From: Sarocladium kiliense
Lineage: Eukaryota; Ascomycota; Sordariomycetes; Hypocreales; Sarocladiaceae
Length of the DNA stretch: 64,000 bases
Assembly (NCBI GenBank): GCA_030734395.1
Contig: JAUZTG010000004.1
Span: 186,001-250,000, forward strand
Direction of reading: 5' to 3'
The position numbers were made by a program, and so were the translations under genes. Below the pieces are notes generated by a model that saw nothing but the letters and a program-made list of their open reading frames with translations, made no database searches and was not told the DNA's origin. Below, piece after piece: positions 12,501-23,164 of this stretch. The stretch's first letter is position 1. Every line of letters begins with the position of its first letter.

Positions 12501-12919
12501 TGAGTCTCTGCGAGTACACCTCTGAGGCGCCGTCGCAACTTGACACAGCCACAGCTCTTTTGGCAGAAACGACCCTAGAGGACAAGCCAGTTCCAAAGAA
12601 AAAGAAGAAGGTACAGCCACAGGAGATTGGTGGTAGGCCCACTCCTGTTGAGGATGCGGTGTGGGCATTCGGTCAGCCTATTGCAACAGTCAAGTTGGAC
12701 TTGGGACCTTCGTCACCTTTCGGCGAAGATTCCGTTGGTCCAGACGACCACCGTGCGCTGCCACCCTCGGCAATGGAACGAGTCATGCAGTACGGAGATC
12801 AGGAGCAAATCGTGGTGACGACGAGGCGACGCCGAGGTGCACGGCAGGGTGAGCATGACGAGGATGGCTTCTTCGAGGATGATTGTGAGGTTCTCGATTT
12901 TGCGGATCAGCGTGTCTGA
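9511..12919 (+). CDS. BCAS3/WD-repeat domain protein (ATG18g/h-like)
   Basis: Exon 1 is 9511-9602 and exon 2 is 9700-12919; the intron has GTGAGT and CACCAG ends and a CTGAC branch point. The product is 1103 residues. After a basic N-terminus (MVLGKKDRRNAK) and a long Pro/Ser-rich segment, a beta-propeller-like part starts near residue 215. It carries VIVAGYEGGLEVHNV, then the LPWK and IAYCPMSP stretches typical of BCAS3-domain proteins, which are related to PROPPIN/ATG18 proteins and linked to autophagy and membrane contacts in other eukaryotes. A second conserved part covers SILDAESL, LSLFTASSKGDVQTVWDL and ERIAMVTERGTIHLLDM. The C-terminus is acidic with a PKKKKKVQ basic patch. The family call is from remembered patterns; the role in fungi is not settled. 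Confidence 0.75.
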
Positions 12920-13327
12920 TTGCGCCAGGCGCGATGCGAGTTGGGTCATGCGACACGACTAGTAATTGGCTTCGGCGGGGTGAGCTTCAACATACAGTAT
13001 GGCCACAGAGCAGTTTGACTGATCTTTGTCGGGTTCCGTTACGGTGTTAGGTTGATATGGCGTCAGGATCATTGCATACTCATAAATACAGGTACACTCA
13101 TCAATGACTGAGTTATAAATTAGATACCCTTTGAAATGTGGTGAACAAGCCTTTCGACATGCTGTGTGACGTGATCCGAACAAAGCCAGTCATGCCACTG
13201 AAATCGTACATCTGTCTCCAGGCCCAATGCTCTTGCGCCGGCCCCAATATTCCATGCGACTGTTGATACGGCGTCCGTGCTCACTGCAGCGGATAGTTCT
13301 GTGTAGCTCAGCAGCTACATCCCTCCT
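12920..13327. other. Intergenic between convergent BCAS3-like gene and DPM2
   Basis: 408 bp, presumably the two 3' UTRs. A moderately AT-rich patch lies near 13070-13130. No gene seen. Confidence 0.5.
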
Positions 13328-13734
13328 TTATGCCTTCTTCTTCGCAGCCGCTTTCGCCTTGGCGGCCTTCTTCCTGTTACTGCGGATCATGACCATGGCG
13401 AGGAACGACCCAACTACGGCAGACCCGACGAGGATGAGGATAACGGGGATCCGGATGGCCCAGACACGGGGAGGGAAAAAGCTGTGGAGCGATTGGTCAT
13501 CGTCGACGAACGGCTGGAGTTGACGGTGATGTTAGCGATTGAGGTGGAGGGGTCAAGAGGTGGCTAGGGGTTGACGAACCATGAGCAGCGTCCAGATGGA
13601 GTAGTAAAGGAAAACGACGGAGGCGGCCACGAGCATGGCGAGGCCGACGAGTTTGTCCAACTGCAAGAGGAGGAAGGGGTCAGTGATTCTGCAGCGTTGA
13701 GGTCATTCTTGCGGGTGAAGGGGGGTTGTACCAT
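13328..13734 (-). CDS. dpm2: Dolichol-phosphate mannosyltransferase subunit 2 (DPM2)
   Basis: Small split gene reconstructed by hand: the start codon alone at 13734-13732, intron 13731-13661, exon 13660-13580, intron 13579-13514, exon 13513-13328. The product is 89 residues. It reads M-LDKLVGLAMLVAASVVF..., then PFVDDDQSLHSFFPPRVWAI, a second hydrophobic segment (IPVILILVGSAVVGSFLAMVMI) and a Lys/Ala-rich tail. Two membrane spans joined by a loop with PFVDDD and FPPR are the DPM2 pattern, and the length fits the family (about 80-95 aa). DPM2 stabilises the ER dolichol-phosphate-mannose synthase that supplies mannose for N-glycans, O-mannosylation and GPI anchors. The first coding exon holding only ATG is inferred from the GTAC donor, CTGAC branch point and TTGCAG acceptor. 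Confidence 0.85.
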
Positions 13735-14308
13735 GTCGAATGGAGAACAGCAAGCCGCTACCTCGTAATGATCCAAGGGATGTACTTTTCGTAGACTTAG
13801 AAATCAGAGTTCCGATGTGCTTCTGGAATTGGCTGGCCTCGAGATGATGACCTGGTGCCGGCGGGAAAAAGAGTGTCGGTAGTTGGCGATCGGAGGGAAG
13901 CTGTTGGAGAAAGGGCACACGTCGTTCGTTCCGGGGCTTAAAGGTGACACGACGACGCGACTTTTCTCAGGAGAGTGCTGGAAGGGATTGAGGCTGGTGC
14001 AGAGTTGGCGCCACGAGGTGGTGGGGCTGGATGGTGTGGCTAGAGAGTTTGCTGCTGCCAGCCTCGCCTGGGCCGTGCGCAAAGTTTTGGTGCAGGGCAG
14101 TTACAGGCCTGGCTTTTTCTACAGCTAGGCATCGCTACTGGTCACGGTTTGCTCCTTCATCGTTCACCGTCGCGCGCGCATTCTCGTCCCGCCCTTGTTG
14201 TCGGTCTACGGTGAGACTTCGGGTCATACTTCGAATCGGAAAAGACGGCTCCTGGGATAATACCACGAGGCTTAGCCTTGCAGTCGCGCCACAGAGGCGC
14301 CTGCAGCC
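13735..14308. promoter_or_regulatory. Shared promoter of DPM2 and CWC22
   Basis: 574 bp lie between two divergent conserved genes, so it must hold both promoters and 5' UTRs. No TATA box is obvious, as is common for housekeeping fungal genes. Confidence 0.5.
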
Positions 14309-16858
14309 ATGGCTTCCGCAGAGGTCGACATGCCGCATCGCGAGCGCAACGAGCACAATCGCGAGCGCGATCGAGACCGAGACCGCGACCGTGATGGAGG
14401 CGACTCTTATCGACCTGCGCCTCGCGAGCGCACTCCTCCCCCCGTCCGAACCGAGGAGGAGAAGCAAGCCGCCGCGAAGGCGGAGTACGAAAAGCTGCTT
14501 ACCATGCGATCCGGTGGTACTTATATCCCTCCCGCTCGACTTCGCGCACTACAAGCCCAGATCACCGATAAGACGAGCAAGGAGTATCAGCGCATGGCGT
14601 GGGAGGCGTTGAAGAAGAGTATCAACGGTTTGATCAACAAGGTCAACACGGCGAACATCAAGTACATCGTGCCGGAGCTGTTTGGCGAGAACTTGATCCG
14701 AGGACGAGGCTTGTTTTGTCGATCGATCATGAAAGCGCAAGCGGCGAGTTTGCCCTTCACACCCATCTATGCGGCGATGGCGGCGATTGTAAACACGAAG
14801 TTGCCGCAGGTTGGAGAGCTCCTGATCAAGAGGCTGGTCATGCAGTTCAGGAAGGGTTACAAGCGGAATGACAAGGCTGTTTGCCTTTCTTCGACGACAT
14901 TCATTGCGCACCTTATCAACCAGCAGGTACAGCATGAGATGCTTGCTGGGCAGATGCTCATGCTGCTGCTAAACAAGCCCACCGACGACAGTGTGGAGAT
15001 CGCGGTTGGGTTCTGCAAAGAGATCGGCCAATATTTGGAGGAGATGCAGCCTTCAATCTCGATGGTCGTTTTCGACCAGTTCAGAAACATTCTACATGAG
15101 GCGGATATTAGCAAGAGGACGCAGTACATGATCGAGGTGCTATTCCAGGTCCGGAAGGACAAGTTCAAAGACAACCCAGCCGTCAAGGAAGAGCTGGACC
15201 TTGTGGAGGAAGAAGACCAGATCACACACAGGGTGGAGTTGATGGGCGAGCTCGATGTCCAGGATGGGTTGAACATCTTCAAGTTCGACCCAGAGTGGGA
15301 GGAGCACGAGGAGGCGTACAAGAAGCTCAAAGCGGAGATTCTTGGAGAGGGCAGCGACTACGACGAGGACGACGACGATGATGACGATGACGACAGTTCC
15401 GATGAGGAGGAAGAGGAGACAAAGGCTATCGAAATCAAGGATCAGTCCAACGCCGATCTCGTCAATCTCCGCCGAACCATCTACCTTACGATCATGTCCA
15501 GTGCCGACCCTGAGGAAGCCGTGCACAAGCTCATGAAGATCAACCTCCCCGCTGGACAAGAGCCCGAGCTCCCTTCGATGATTGTCGAATGTTGCTCCCA
15601 GGAGAAAACTTACACAAAGTTCTTCGGCCTCATCGGCGAGCGTTTCGCAAAGATCAACCGGCTTTGGTGTGATCTCTTCGAGCAGGCTTTTGCCAAATAC
15701 TACGAAACGATCCATCGTTACGAGAACAACAAGCTTCGAAACATTGCGCAACTATTTGGCCATATGTTTGCGTCTGATGCGCTGGGCTGGCACATTCTGT
15801 CGGTGATCCACCTGAACGAGGAGGAGACAACGTCAAGCAGTCGTATCTTTATCAAGATTCTCTTTCAGCATATGCAGGAGGAGATGGGCTTGCCGAAGCT
15901 AAAGGAGAGGATGGTGGATGCGACGTTGCGGCCAAACCTCGAGGGACTGTTCCCGAGGGACAACCCCAGGAACATTCGGTTTTCTATCAACTACTTTACG
16001 AGTATCGGAATGGGTGCGCTCACGGAGGAGTCGAGAGAGTATTTGCAGAACATGCCCAAGCCAGCGTTGCCTGCGCCTGCTGCCGCGGATTCAGACTCAG
16101 ACTCGGTGTCGAGCTATTCGTCATACACTGGCTCTTCGTACTCTAGGTCGAGGTCAAGGACAAGGTCTCGTTCGAGAAGTCCGAAGAGGACTGGAAGGGG
16201 ACGCTCAACATCCAGGCAAGGGTCAACCAAGAACGGCCGTCGGGGCCGTTCTTATTCCTCCTACTCAAGATCCCCCTCTCGAAGCCTATCTCGATCACGC
16301 TCTCGCTCACGATCACCTGCACCACGGCGGCGAAACGCTTCCTATTCAGCCAGCCCGCCACCCAGGAAAAGGGGCCGCGACGCAAGCGCTAGCCCCTCTC
16401 GATCACCACCACCTCGTCGTGCCGACCGTGGTCGCAAGAGGAGTGCATCCTCCAGCTCCTATGACAGTCGCTCACGCTCTCCTCCAACTAGGCGTCCACG
16501 TCGAGGATCCTACTCCTCCGATCGAAGCGGAAGCCGCAATCTCAGCAAACGTCGCACTCTCTCACCCCCACGAGCCAGAGGCCGTCCCCGGAGCCGGAGT
16601 CAAGGCTCGTATCGTAGGAATAGTTCCTCCATCAGTAGCCGTGGCGGTCCGCCTCCTGCGAAGAAGGGCAGAGCATCTCGCTCACCGTCTTACGATTCGA
16701 GGTCCCCGCCGCCTGCGAGGAGAAGAAGGGATGATTCATACTCGAGATCGAGATCACCGCGGGGGAGAGTGTCTAGTGCGATGGGGAAGAGAAGGCGGAG
16801 TGGAAGTGTGAGCCGGTCGAGGTCGCCGCCACCGATGAAGCGTGGGAGGGTGGACTGA
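14309..16858 (+). CDS. cwc22: Pre-mRNA-splicing factor CWC22
   Basis: Intron-free gene of 849 residues. CWC22 is a spliceosome component needed for the first catalytic step and, in animals, for exon-junction-complex loading through eIF4AIII. Domains in order: an Arg/Asp/Glu-rich N-terminus (to about residue 40), a MIF4G domain at about 90-290 (KSINGLINKVNTANIKYIV, GRGLFCRSIMKAQA), an acidic tract near 350-370 made almost only of Asp and Glu, an MA3 domain from about 384 (LRRTIYLTIMSSADPEEAVHK), and from about 592 a long RS tail full of RSRS, SPPPRR and KRGR units. The start begins a family-like N-terminus. The RS tail is much longer than in yeast. Large open frames in other frames here are composition artefacts. 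Diverges from DPM2. Confidence 0.95.
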   Translation: MASAEVDMPHRERNEHNRERDRDRDRDRDGGDSYRPAPRERTPPPVRTEEEKQAAAKAEYEKLLTMRSGGTYIPPARLRALQAQITDKTSKEYQRMAWEALKKSINGLINKVNTANIKYIVPELFGENLIRGRGLFCRSIMKAQAASLPFTPIYAAMAAIVNTKLPQVGELLIKRLVMQFRKGYKRNDKAVCLSSTTFIAHLINQQVQHEMLAGQMLMLLLNKPTDDSVEIAVGFCKEIGQYLEEMQPSISMVVFDQFRNILHEADISKRTQYMIEVLFQVRKDKFKDNPAVKEELDLVEEEDQITHRVELMGELDVQDGLNIFKFDPEWEEHEEAYKKLKAEILGEGSDYDEDDDDDDDDDSSDEEEEETKAIEIKDQSNADLVNLRRTIYLTIMSSADPEEAVHKLMKINLPAGQEPELPSMIVECCSQEKTYTKFFGLIGERFAKINRLWCDLFEQAFAKYYETIHRYENNKLRNIAQLFGHMFASDALGWHILSVIHLNEEETTSSSRIFIKILFQHMQEEMGLPKLKERMVDATLRPNLEGLFPRDNPRNIRFSINYFTSIGMGALTEESREYLQNMPKPALPAPAAADSDSDSVSSYSSYTGSSYSRSRSRTRSRSRSPKRTGRGRSTSRQGSTKNGRRGRSYSSYSRSPSRSLSRSRSRSRSPAPRRRNASYSASPPPRKRGRDASASPSRSPPPRRADRGRKRSASSSSYDSRSRSPPTRRPRRGSYSSDRSGSRNLSKRRTLSPPRARGRPRSRSQGSYRRNSSSISSRGGPPPAKKGRASRSPSYDSRSPPPARRRRDDSYSRSRSPRGRVSSAMGKRRRSGSVSRSRSPPPMKRGRVD

Positions 16859-17392
16859 GGTGAGATCGAATGAGATGAGATTGGCTTGATTGGGACGATC
16901 TGGACAGATTGTAGAATTAAGTAGATTCTGTAGCATCAGCGAAGGGCTAATTGAGTACCCGTCACATATTTTCCCCACTGCATTTCCTCACTTTAATTAA
17001 TGGCCATCACCTGTCCCAGTCGCTTGATGTTGAAGCTGGCGAAGCTAGAGTGGGTCAACAGCTACCACCAAAGGGGGAGTCGAGACAGGGGGCTCGTGCT
17101 TCTTCTCGCCTCACAATTCTACACTTGCACCAACGCCATCGCAGCCTTTTGCCATTGTTCACATCTCTCCCTTGTACACCACAATGCGATGAAGCGACTG
17201 CGTCAATAGCACAGACCGGACGCCGCTCTCCCCTCATTCTTCCTCTTCTTCCTCTATTTAAAGGCTGCATCTGTCGCTTTCTCATTCTTTCTTCTCTTCT
17301 GAAATGTGTCATTTGAATTGCTTGTGATCATTCCTATAGCATCACCCTGCGCTCAATAACTTCCTTTACAGCCACATAACCACAAGGAAAAG
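16859..17392. promoter_or_regulatory. Intergenic with TATA-like element for STE14
   Basis: 534 bp between co-directional genes. A TATTTAAA element at 17255-17262 lies about 131 bp before the STE14 start codon, after a C/T-rich tract (17225-17253), a usual fungal promoter layout. Confidence 0.45.
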
Positions 17393-18319
17393 ATGCCCTC
17401 CGGGATCCAGAGCACTGCTGCTACTGCATCTACACGTGCAGACTGCTCTCCTCACGTCCACGACCCGCCCTCTCTCAACGGCATCTCCTCATCCTCATCA
17501 TCTTCGCGCTGGGACCCAAGCCGCAACACAACCATGAGCTACTCAGCCTCTTCCTCAGGGACCAGCTCCCCCACTGCCTCCGATATCATCAATCTCGCGC
17601 CCTTTTTCCCTCACGGGGACAAATCCCTCGCCGGCATCGCTGTACGCGCGTTTTGCCTGGGTGGCGCTCTTGTGCTCAGCATCCTCCTGGTGATCTATAT
17701 AAACTTCCTCTCATCTTCACCTCACCCCATCTGGCGTGCGCCATTCTTCTTAGGGACGCTTTCGGTGTTCCACTTTCTGGAGTTTTGGGTCACTGCGCAG
17801 CGGAACACTACTGTGGCGAATATCGACTCGTTTCTCCTTACGCAGAATTGGCCGAGTTATGCTATCGCTCACTCTCTTGCGTTCCTTGAGACTATCATCG
17901 TGAGCGTCTTTTTCCCTAACCGAAACTGGTCACCATTCGGCATCCCTCAAAGCCTCTACGTCATCATTGGCATCATTCTCATCATTGCTGGGCAATCTGT
18001 CCGCACCATCGCTATGTATCAAGCTGGCGCGAGCTTCAATCACCAAGTGCAACAACGGCGCGCTGCAACACATACCCTCGTGACTCGCGGTGTCTACAGC
18101 TTTGTTCGTCACCCTAGTTACTTTGGGTTCTTCTGGTGGGGGCTGGGTACGCAGCTCGTGCTGGGCAATGTGGTATGCTTTTGTGCCTATGCGGCAGTGT
18201 TGTGGACGTTCTTCAGAGATCGGATTGAGCATGAGGAGGACAAGTTGGTGGATTTCTTTGGAGAGGACTATCAGCGGTACAGGAAGAGGGTGCCAACTAG
18301 GATTCCGTTCATTCCGTGA
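17393..18319 (+). CDS. ste14: Protein-S-isoprenylcysteine O-methyltransferase (STE14/ICMT)
   Basis: Single exon, 308 residues. It methylates the C-terminal prenylated cysteine of CaaX proteins such as Ras, Rho and a-type pheromone at the ER membrane. After a Ser-rich, disordered N-terminus of about 75 residues come several hydrophobic spans. The C-terminal signature is complete: TRGVYSFVRHPSYFGFFWW, then RDRIEHEEDKLVDFFGEDYQRYRKRVPTRIPFI, which binds S-adenosylmethionine in this family. The Ser-rich N-terminal extension makes it longer than yeast Ste14 (239 aa). In-frame ATGs further on (for example around residue 47, at TMSYSASSS) could be alternative starts. Confidence 0.93.
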   Translation: MPSGIQSTAATASTRADCSPHVHDPPSLNGISSSSSSSRWDPSRNTTMSYSASSSGTSSPTASDIINLAPFFPHGDKSLAGIAVRAFCLGGALVLSILLVIYINFLSSSPHPIWRAPFFLGTLSVFHFLEFWVTAQRNTTVANIDSFLLTQNWPSYAIAHSLAFLETIIVSVFFPNRNWSPFGIPQSLYVIIGIILIIAGQSVRTIAMYQAGASFNHQVQQRRAATHTLVTRGVYSFVRHPSYFGFFWWGLGTQLVLGNVVCFCAYAAVLWTFFRDRIEHEEDKLVDFFGEDYQRYRKRVPTRIPFIP

Positions 18320-18497
18320 TGGTAGAGTAGGAAAGTTTGAGCATAGGAAGAGGGTTTGTAAGGACGGAGGAGATGATATGGATGACAATTCTCAATTGAC
18401 CGATCTCGGAATTATTTTGCGTTTTCCAACAAGGCCGACCACATTTCAGTTTGGTCCTGACAACGTTCAATATCGCACATTAAGTCCGTTCCCAACA

Positions 18498-20194
18498 TTA
18501 TGACCGTATGAGCGACGGCAGGTTCTTGCTCGTACTCCCGTACTTAGCCTGCCAGGCGTAGAAATACATGAGCGCCGCAAACGGCTGCCCGAAAATCGTG
18601 AAAGAGACCCAGAAGATGACATTGCCGATGAGTTTGCCCGTTTGGCCCATCTTCATCTTCTCCATTGGAGCAGTGATGGCGATTAGGGGAAGCTGAAGGA
18701 ACATGCCCAAGAAAGCGACGCCTGGTAAGGTTAGTACTGATGTCAGCAGAGGATGTTGAGGTAAAGGATGACTTACCAATGATGTTGTGTGTTGGCACAC
18801 CGACGAGAATCTCGTGCAGAACCGCGGACATGAAGAAGACGGCGAAGCTGGCAGCGCGAGGACTCCAGCCACGGCCGACCATGGGCATGTAGACATGACG
18901 CTTGAAGTACGTGTACACAGGCTTATTCCACGTTCTCCAGTATGCCCCCAAACTCTCGCTGTTCCACCAATCGTCATAAAACGATCGATCACCAAACCTC
19001 AGAATCTCGGCGAGAGCATTGAGGAAGGACTGGAACAGGGCGAAGAACCCGGCAAGCCAGATGACGAGTGAAATGGTGGACAGCTTTAAGAGTCTTTCAA
19101 GAATGGACGTCACGTCGAGAGATGCGATCTTGTCAAGGGAGTTTTGAAGGACTGGAGTCGCGTATTGGGCGGTGGCGAACCAGATGAAGGCAGCGAGGCA
19201 GGAGATCTCTCCGAGACGCTTAAGTACGAAGATCCAGCGGATGCGATCGGTTCGGGGGTAAACGGGTTGGTAGACGAGGGTTGGTGCCCACCAGAAGTAG
19301 CTGAGGTTGCCGATGGTGATATTCTCAGGGTATGGGCACTTAGAATAGAGCTCTGGGACGAGCTCGCCTTTAACGGGATGAAGATAGGCATGGCGAAGGT
19401 CTCGATTCGTGAAGGCGTATGAAGCCGTCTTGAGCCAGACGATGATGGCGTGCATCTCAGTGAGCGTCCCAATGAGAGGATGGTGAATGTAGAAGTAAAC
19501 CACGACAGTAGTGATGGCGAGTGCAAGGGTAATGTTGATGCCGTGAGCCCAGGCGACGAGAACCCAGGTAGAATGGAACTTGGAGCGCTCCTCGGGAGAC
19601 GGCCCGGTGGCGCCCGAGGGGATCTTCTTCCGAGAGCCTCGGGCTTGTTGAGCGGCGGCGAGCTCGATGAGGTAGGCGGCAATGAGATGGCAGGGGATGA
19701 GAAAGTAGAGGAAGATGCCGAGGAAGACGTCCTGACGGCTGTAGTCATGGCAGCGGATACAGATGAGGACGCCGTACTGATGAGTGTGAGCTCGAGGAGT
19801 CAAATTGATTTAATATGTGATAACAACTAACCTTTTGAAGGTTCTCGATCATGAGTCGTAAGTTGCCAACCACTGAGATGAGTTAGCCGTGAGACCATGG
19901 AAATGGTGAGTGATAGAACACACCGAGAACAATGACCATGAGGTTCCTGAACCCGATGAAGCTGGGTGCGACTTGGGCATCGTGGCTTAGACAGGAGGGT
20001 CGAGATTTGGAATGTACAGCAGCGACATGGCGATACTTCTTCTCCAGAGGCACTGACCTGCTCCTCTTCTTTTCCGTTGTCTTCGTGGCTGATGCCGTAT
20101 CGCCGTTGTGGTGATGTTCCTCGGGTGACCTCACAGCTCTGCTCTGAGAACTGGCAGAGCTTGTCTCGACGCTGGTGGACGTAGCCGCGTCCAT
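18498..20194 (-). CDS. dgat1: Diacylglycerol O-acyltransferase, DGAT1-type MBOAT
   Basis: Four coding exons: 20194-19924, 19872-19832, 19776-18777 and 18721-18498, giving 511 residues. It makes triacylglycerol from diacylglycerol and acyl-CoA in the ER. Family marks: SFIGFRNLMVIVL followed by NLRLMIEN, CPYPENITIGNLSYFWWAP, the FYDDWWNSE motif, WNKPVYTYFKRHVY, and AVLHEILVGVP with the active-site His of membrane-bound O-acyltransferases. The APTLVYQPVYPRT segment and the GQPFAALMYFY end match DGAT1 better than the sterol acyltransferases ARE1/ARE2, so sterol esterification is the less likely alternative. The 41-bp exon 2 lies between two short introns. The N-terminal 70 residues are Ser/Thr-rich and charged. 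Its stop lies 178 bp from the convergent STE14 stop. Confidence 0.87.
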
Positions 20195-21448
20195 GGTGAG
20201 GAAGAGCCGATGACCATGCACAGGTTGAATGCTCGAATTGGTTCTGTTCCTGGCGTCGCAATTGATGGCGCTTGAGAGGGGTTTCTTGTACGGAGAAATG
20301 GGAAAGCAAGGTTTGGATGGACGGAGAGATGGGATGGAGTGAAGGTATGAGGTGGTTGTTACGCAGTGGTGGCGGCGGCGGGGGCCGAGCAGCGCCGATA
20401 ACAGAGGCCATGAGGGTGGTGGGGTCGCTATAAAGCAGGGCACCACAGGTCAGTCAGGTCAGGCACTGGCTTTACCTTGCGCACAGCAGCATGAGATCGA
20501 AAACTATTATTATGATTCTCATCTACAGGGGTGTTGTTGGTCCCAAGTATGATGGCGTTATTGTTGCGCATTGTACCCCGAAATTGTTCCAGCTGCTGAT
20601 CTGCGACATACACTGTGAGCCATCGCCCGCCTATCTGCAAGAAACGTGGGTTGCCACACACACAGTGCATCCAGCCTGCAGCTCGGCACATTCCAGCCAA
20701 GGGAGAGAGGACGTCTCTGAATCCTTGTTTCATGCGTATCGACTGGTCACTATAGGCTCATCATGATGACAAGGAGAGACATGATCTGAAAATTGATAAG
20801 GAGAATAGCAGAGATATGGAATGCCGCAGGGGCATTGAGACATGTGAAAGGGCACCGAGGGGTGGCGGGCTTTGACTAACAGGAAAAGCTCGGTTCACCT
20901 CATATCGGCCCTGCTAGAATTTCTGGATTTGCCCTGCAGTTCTCGAATGGACGCTATGCATGCATGCAACAGCTCGAGTACGTGTTATTCTCCTGTACTG
21001 TACCTCATATGCAGCTAACTCCTGCACACTCGCATCCCATTGCGTGTCTCCCAAGCCACTAGACTACTCCCGTGGCTTCGCGCCATTCAAGCCACAATCA
21101 CCTGTGCCTGGCAGGGGAAAAGCGAACAGAAATGAACAAACTTTGAGGGAATATCTCGGCCCCAGGTCCCCGAATCGTAGGTAGCTTCGATGGGAAATCT
21201 TTTCATCAGGGTCCTTGTTCACTTTTGCTCCATTCGCCTTGATCAAGTTGACGGCTAACTGCGGGTCTGTCTGGGAGTCGGCCCACGATGATGCATCTTT
21301 CCACTATGGGGACTTTACATGTGATTGTGTTGGGTTTGCAAAGAATATGAATAAAAATATTTCAGTTCGTCCTGATTTGATTCCACAAGATTTATCAGAT
21401 CCTAAGAACCACGATTAGAACCATAGCTCTCTAAAACAGGCGCCCCGT
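20195..21448. promoter_or_regulatory. Intergenic; promoter side of DGAT1 with TATA-like element
   Basis: 1.25 kb, no supportable gene. On the minus strand a TTTATAG element at about 20425-20431 lies roughly 230 bp upstream of the DGAT1 start. The distal part carries the 3' flank of the alpha/beta hydrolase gene and several AT-rich patches near 21335-21420. Confidence 0.4.
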
Positions 21449-22294
21449 CTATCGCCTCGCAATCTCATCCAGGACTCCAGCAAGCTTGTCTGGCATGCTC
21501 GTCATAGGACAGTGACCCGATGGCAACTCAAACTCATCATTGAAATGCCCATATTGAATGAACATCGCCTGGAAGTCCGGGTTCACTGTCTCATCCTTGA
21601 GAGTCCGGATGTAGTACTTCGGCAGCTTGAGGTCGGACGCTAGAAATTCAGGCTTATGCTGTAAGCTCTTGTGGCTCATTGTCTTGTGTATATTGCTGGA
21701 CCATGCCTTGTCCTGGTCCTCAGGAGAAAGATCACTGTAGAATAGTGGTTTAGCTGCATCTTGAAGCAGCAAGATATCGCCCTATGAGAGGTGTCAGCAT
21801 CTCCGGTTCAGTAACGCCCATTCCCCCAGTTCCGGCTGCCTTACATTAAGCTCATGGTATGGCATTGGCGGCATATCTTCATCGCCACCAATGATGTTCT
21901 TGCCCCGTGCAGGATACGCGAATCCAGCGAGATTGACGAACGCCTTGACCCCACCCTTTTCACCTCTGGCATGACGCTCCGCTACGGATTGACCCTCGAT
22001 ACTGAGGCAAGCAGGCACTGTTCCGTAGCTATGTCCGACGAGAACCACCTCTTGGCCTTGTTCGAACGCAGGCAGCAGGTGCGATTGCAGCATCTTGACA
22101 TCGTCCAGACATCCCTTCTCAGCGAGGGCTTTCCAGGCTGGCGAGTCAGCTGTCTCGTTCGATAGGTCCCCATACACTGTGAGCGAGGGCACAAGGACTG
22201 TGTGGCCAAGGTGGCTAAGCTCTTTGGAAACATCGTCGTAGGCTGCGGGCTTGATGAAGCCGCCCGGGACGATGACGATCAAGGGCTGCGACAT
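21449..22294 (-). CDS. Alpha/beta hydrolase, small cytosolic esterase type
   Basis: Two exons, 22294-21845 and 21781-21449; the intron starts GTAAGG, has GCTGAC and ends ATAG. The product is 260 residues. The N-terminus MSQPLIVIVPGGFIKPAAYD contains the oxyanion-hole PGGF. The nucleophile elbow is GHSYG at about 87-91 (Ser89). The catalytic His is probably in SGHCPMTSMPDKLA near the C-terminus, a pattern of fungal AB_hydrolase_6 proteins resembling plant methylesterases. The substrate is unknown. An ATG 33 bp upstream in the same frame would add MDYRFLCLFLA. I chose 22294 because family members start just before the first beta strand. No secretion signal is evident from the chosen start. Confidence 0.82.
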
Positions 22295-23164
22295 CGCAAG
22301 AAAGAGACACAAAAAACGATAGTCCAAGTGGGGAATTCAAGACGAATGAGTTGTTAAAAGGTGCACCGGCCTGGGGATTGTCAGATGGCCACACGCTGAC
22401 ATATATATACCTCCGATAGGGTTGGGTCGAGATTGACAGAAAGTCACCGGAAGCTCGAAGAATAAGCCCTAGTTGGCTGTGAATCTGACGCTGTCCTTAG
22501 GGGGACATCTGGACCCAGTCACTATATGCTGACAGAAAGGGCAATTCTGAGGATTCGGATGTTGAAGGCTCAATAAAGGAGACAGGACGAGCAACACTGA
22601 GATGCGTTGTAGCAGGCTACCTCATTGTGGCCATGACGTCGTTGCGTTACTTGAGGTTCACTCGAGTGGCGCTCGAAAGAGCGACACAGCTCCGGCACCG
22701 TGAAGCGTTAGAGTAGCGGACACATGGGCCATACTTCTGACCGTAGTCAATCGTCATGCATAAGAATCCGGCATCGATAGTCTGTCGCTTCGGACACATT
22801 GTTAACCCCCCAAACGCAGGGTCCCTGTCGAGGACGGACATCAGGATGACTAAGGACACGTGACCCGCGCCAGTTTCGTGCCAGGTGCCAACCTACAGGG
22901 CCGGTTGATCATCGCTTAAGCCACCAGCCTCAGGACCTCCAACCGATGAACTCAAAGGACCTTATGGACATGAGAATTGAATCCATCTACGCCCTTCGCA
23001 TCGGATTATAAATCGTTTCGCTCGATCCGTTCCAGTTCCGTTGGTATCCTCGATAGAATTCTCACTCGCAATTGGCTTCACGACCTTGATTGCCGCAAGC
23101 ATATCTCTTTGAGCTCGAGTCCTCACGCGACGTGTATGCTTGAGCCCTGAGCGAGTTCTTCGCC
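22295..23164. promoter_or_regulatory. Divergent promoter region, hydrolase and PFS2
   Basis: 870 bp between divergent genes. A TATATATA run at 22402-22409 sits about 107 bp upstream of the hydrolase start and is a likely TATA box for it. No TATA is evident on the PFS2 side. No gene seen inside. Confidence 0.45.

Noticed and set aside
15140..15751. 203-codon antisense frame in CWC22
   Set aside because: Val/Leu-rich because it is antisense to the acidic tract and flanks; no independent signal.
15918..16811. 297-codon frame inside CWC22, rich in His, Arg and Gly
   Set aside because: It overlaps the RS tail in another frame. Its composition is a by-product of the Arg/Ser codons, and there is no domain or independent start context.
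18498..20194. Sterol O-acyltransferase (ARE1/ARE2) as identity for the MBOAT gene
   Set aside because: The APTLVYQ, YPRT and GQP motifs and the C-terminal end fit DGAT1 better.
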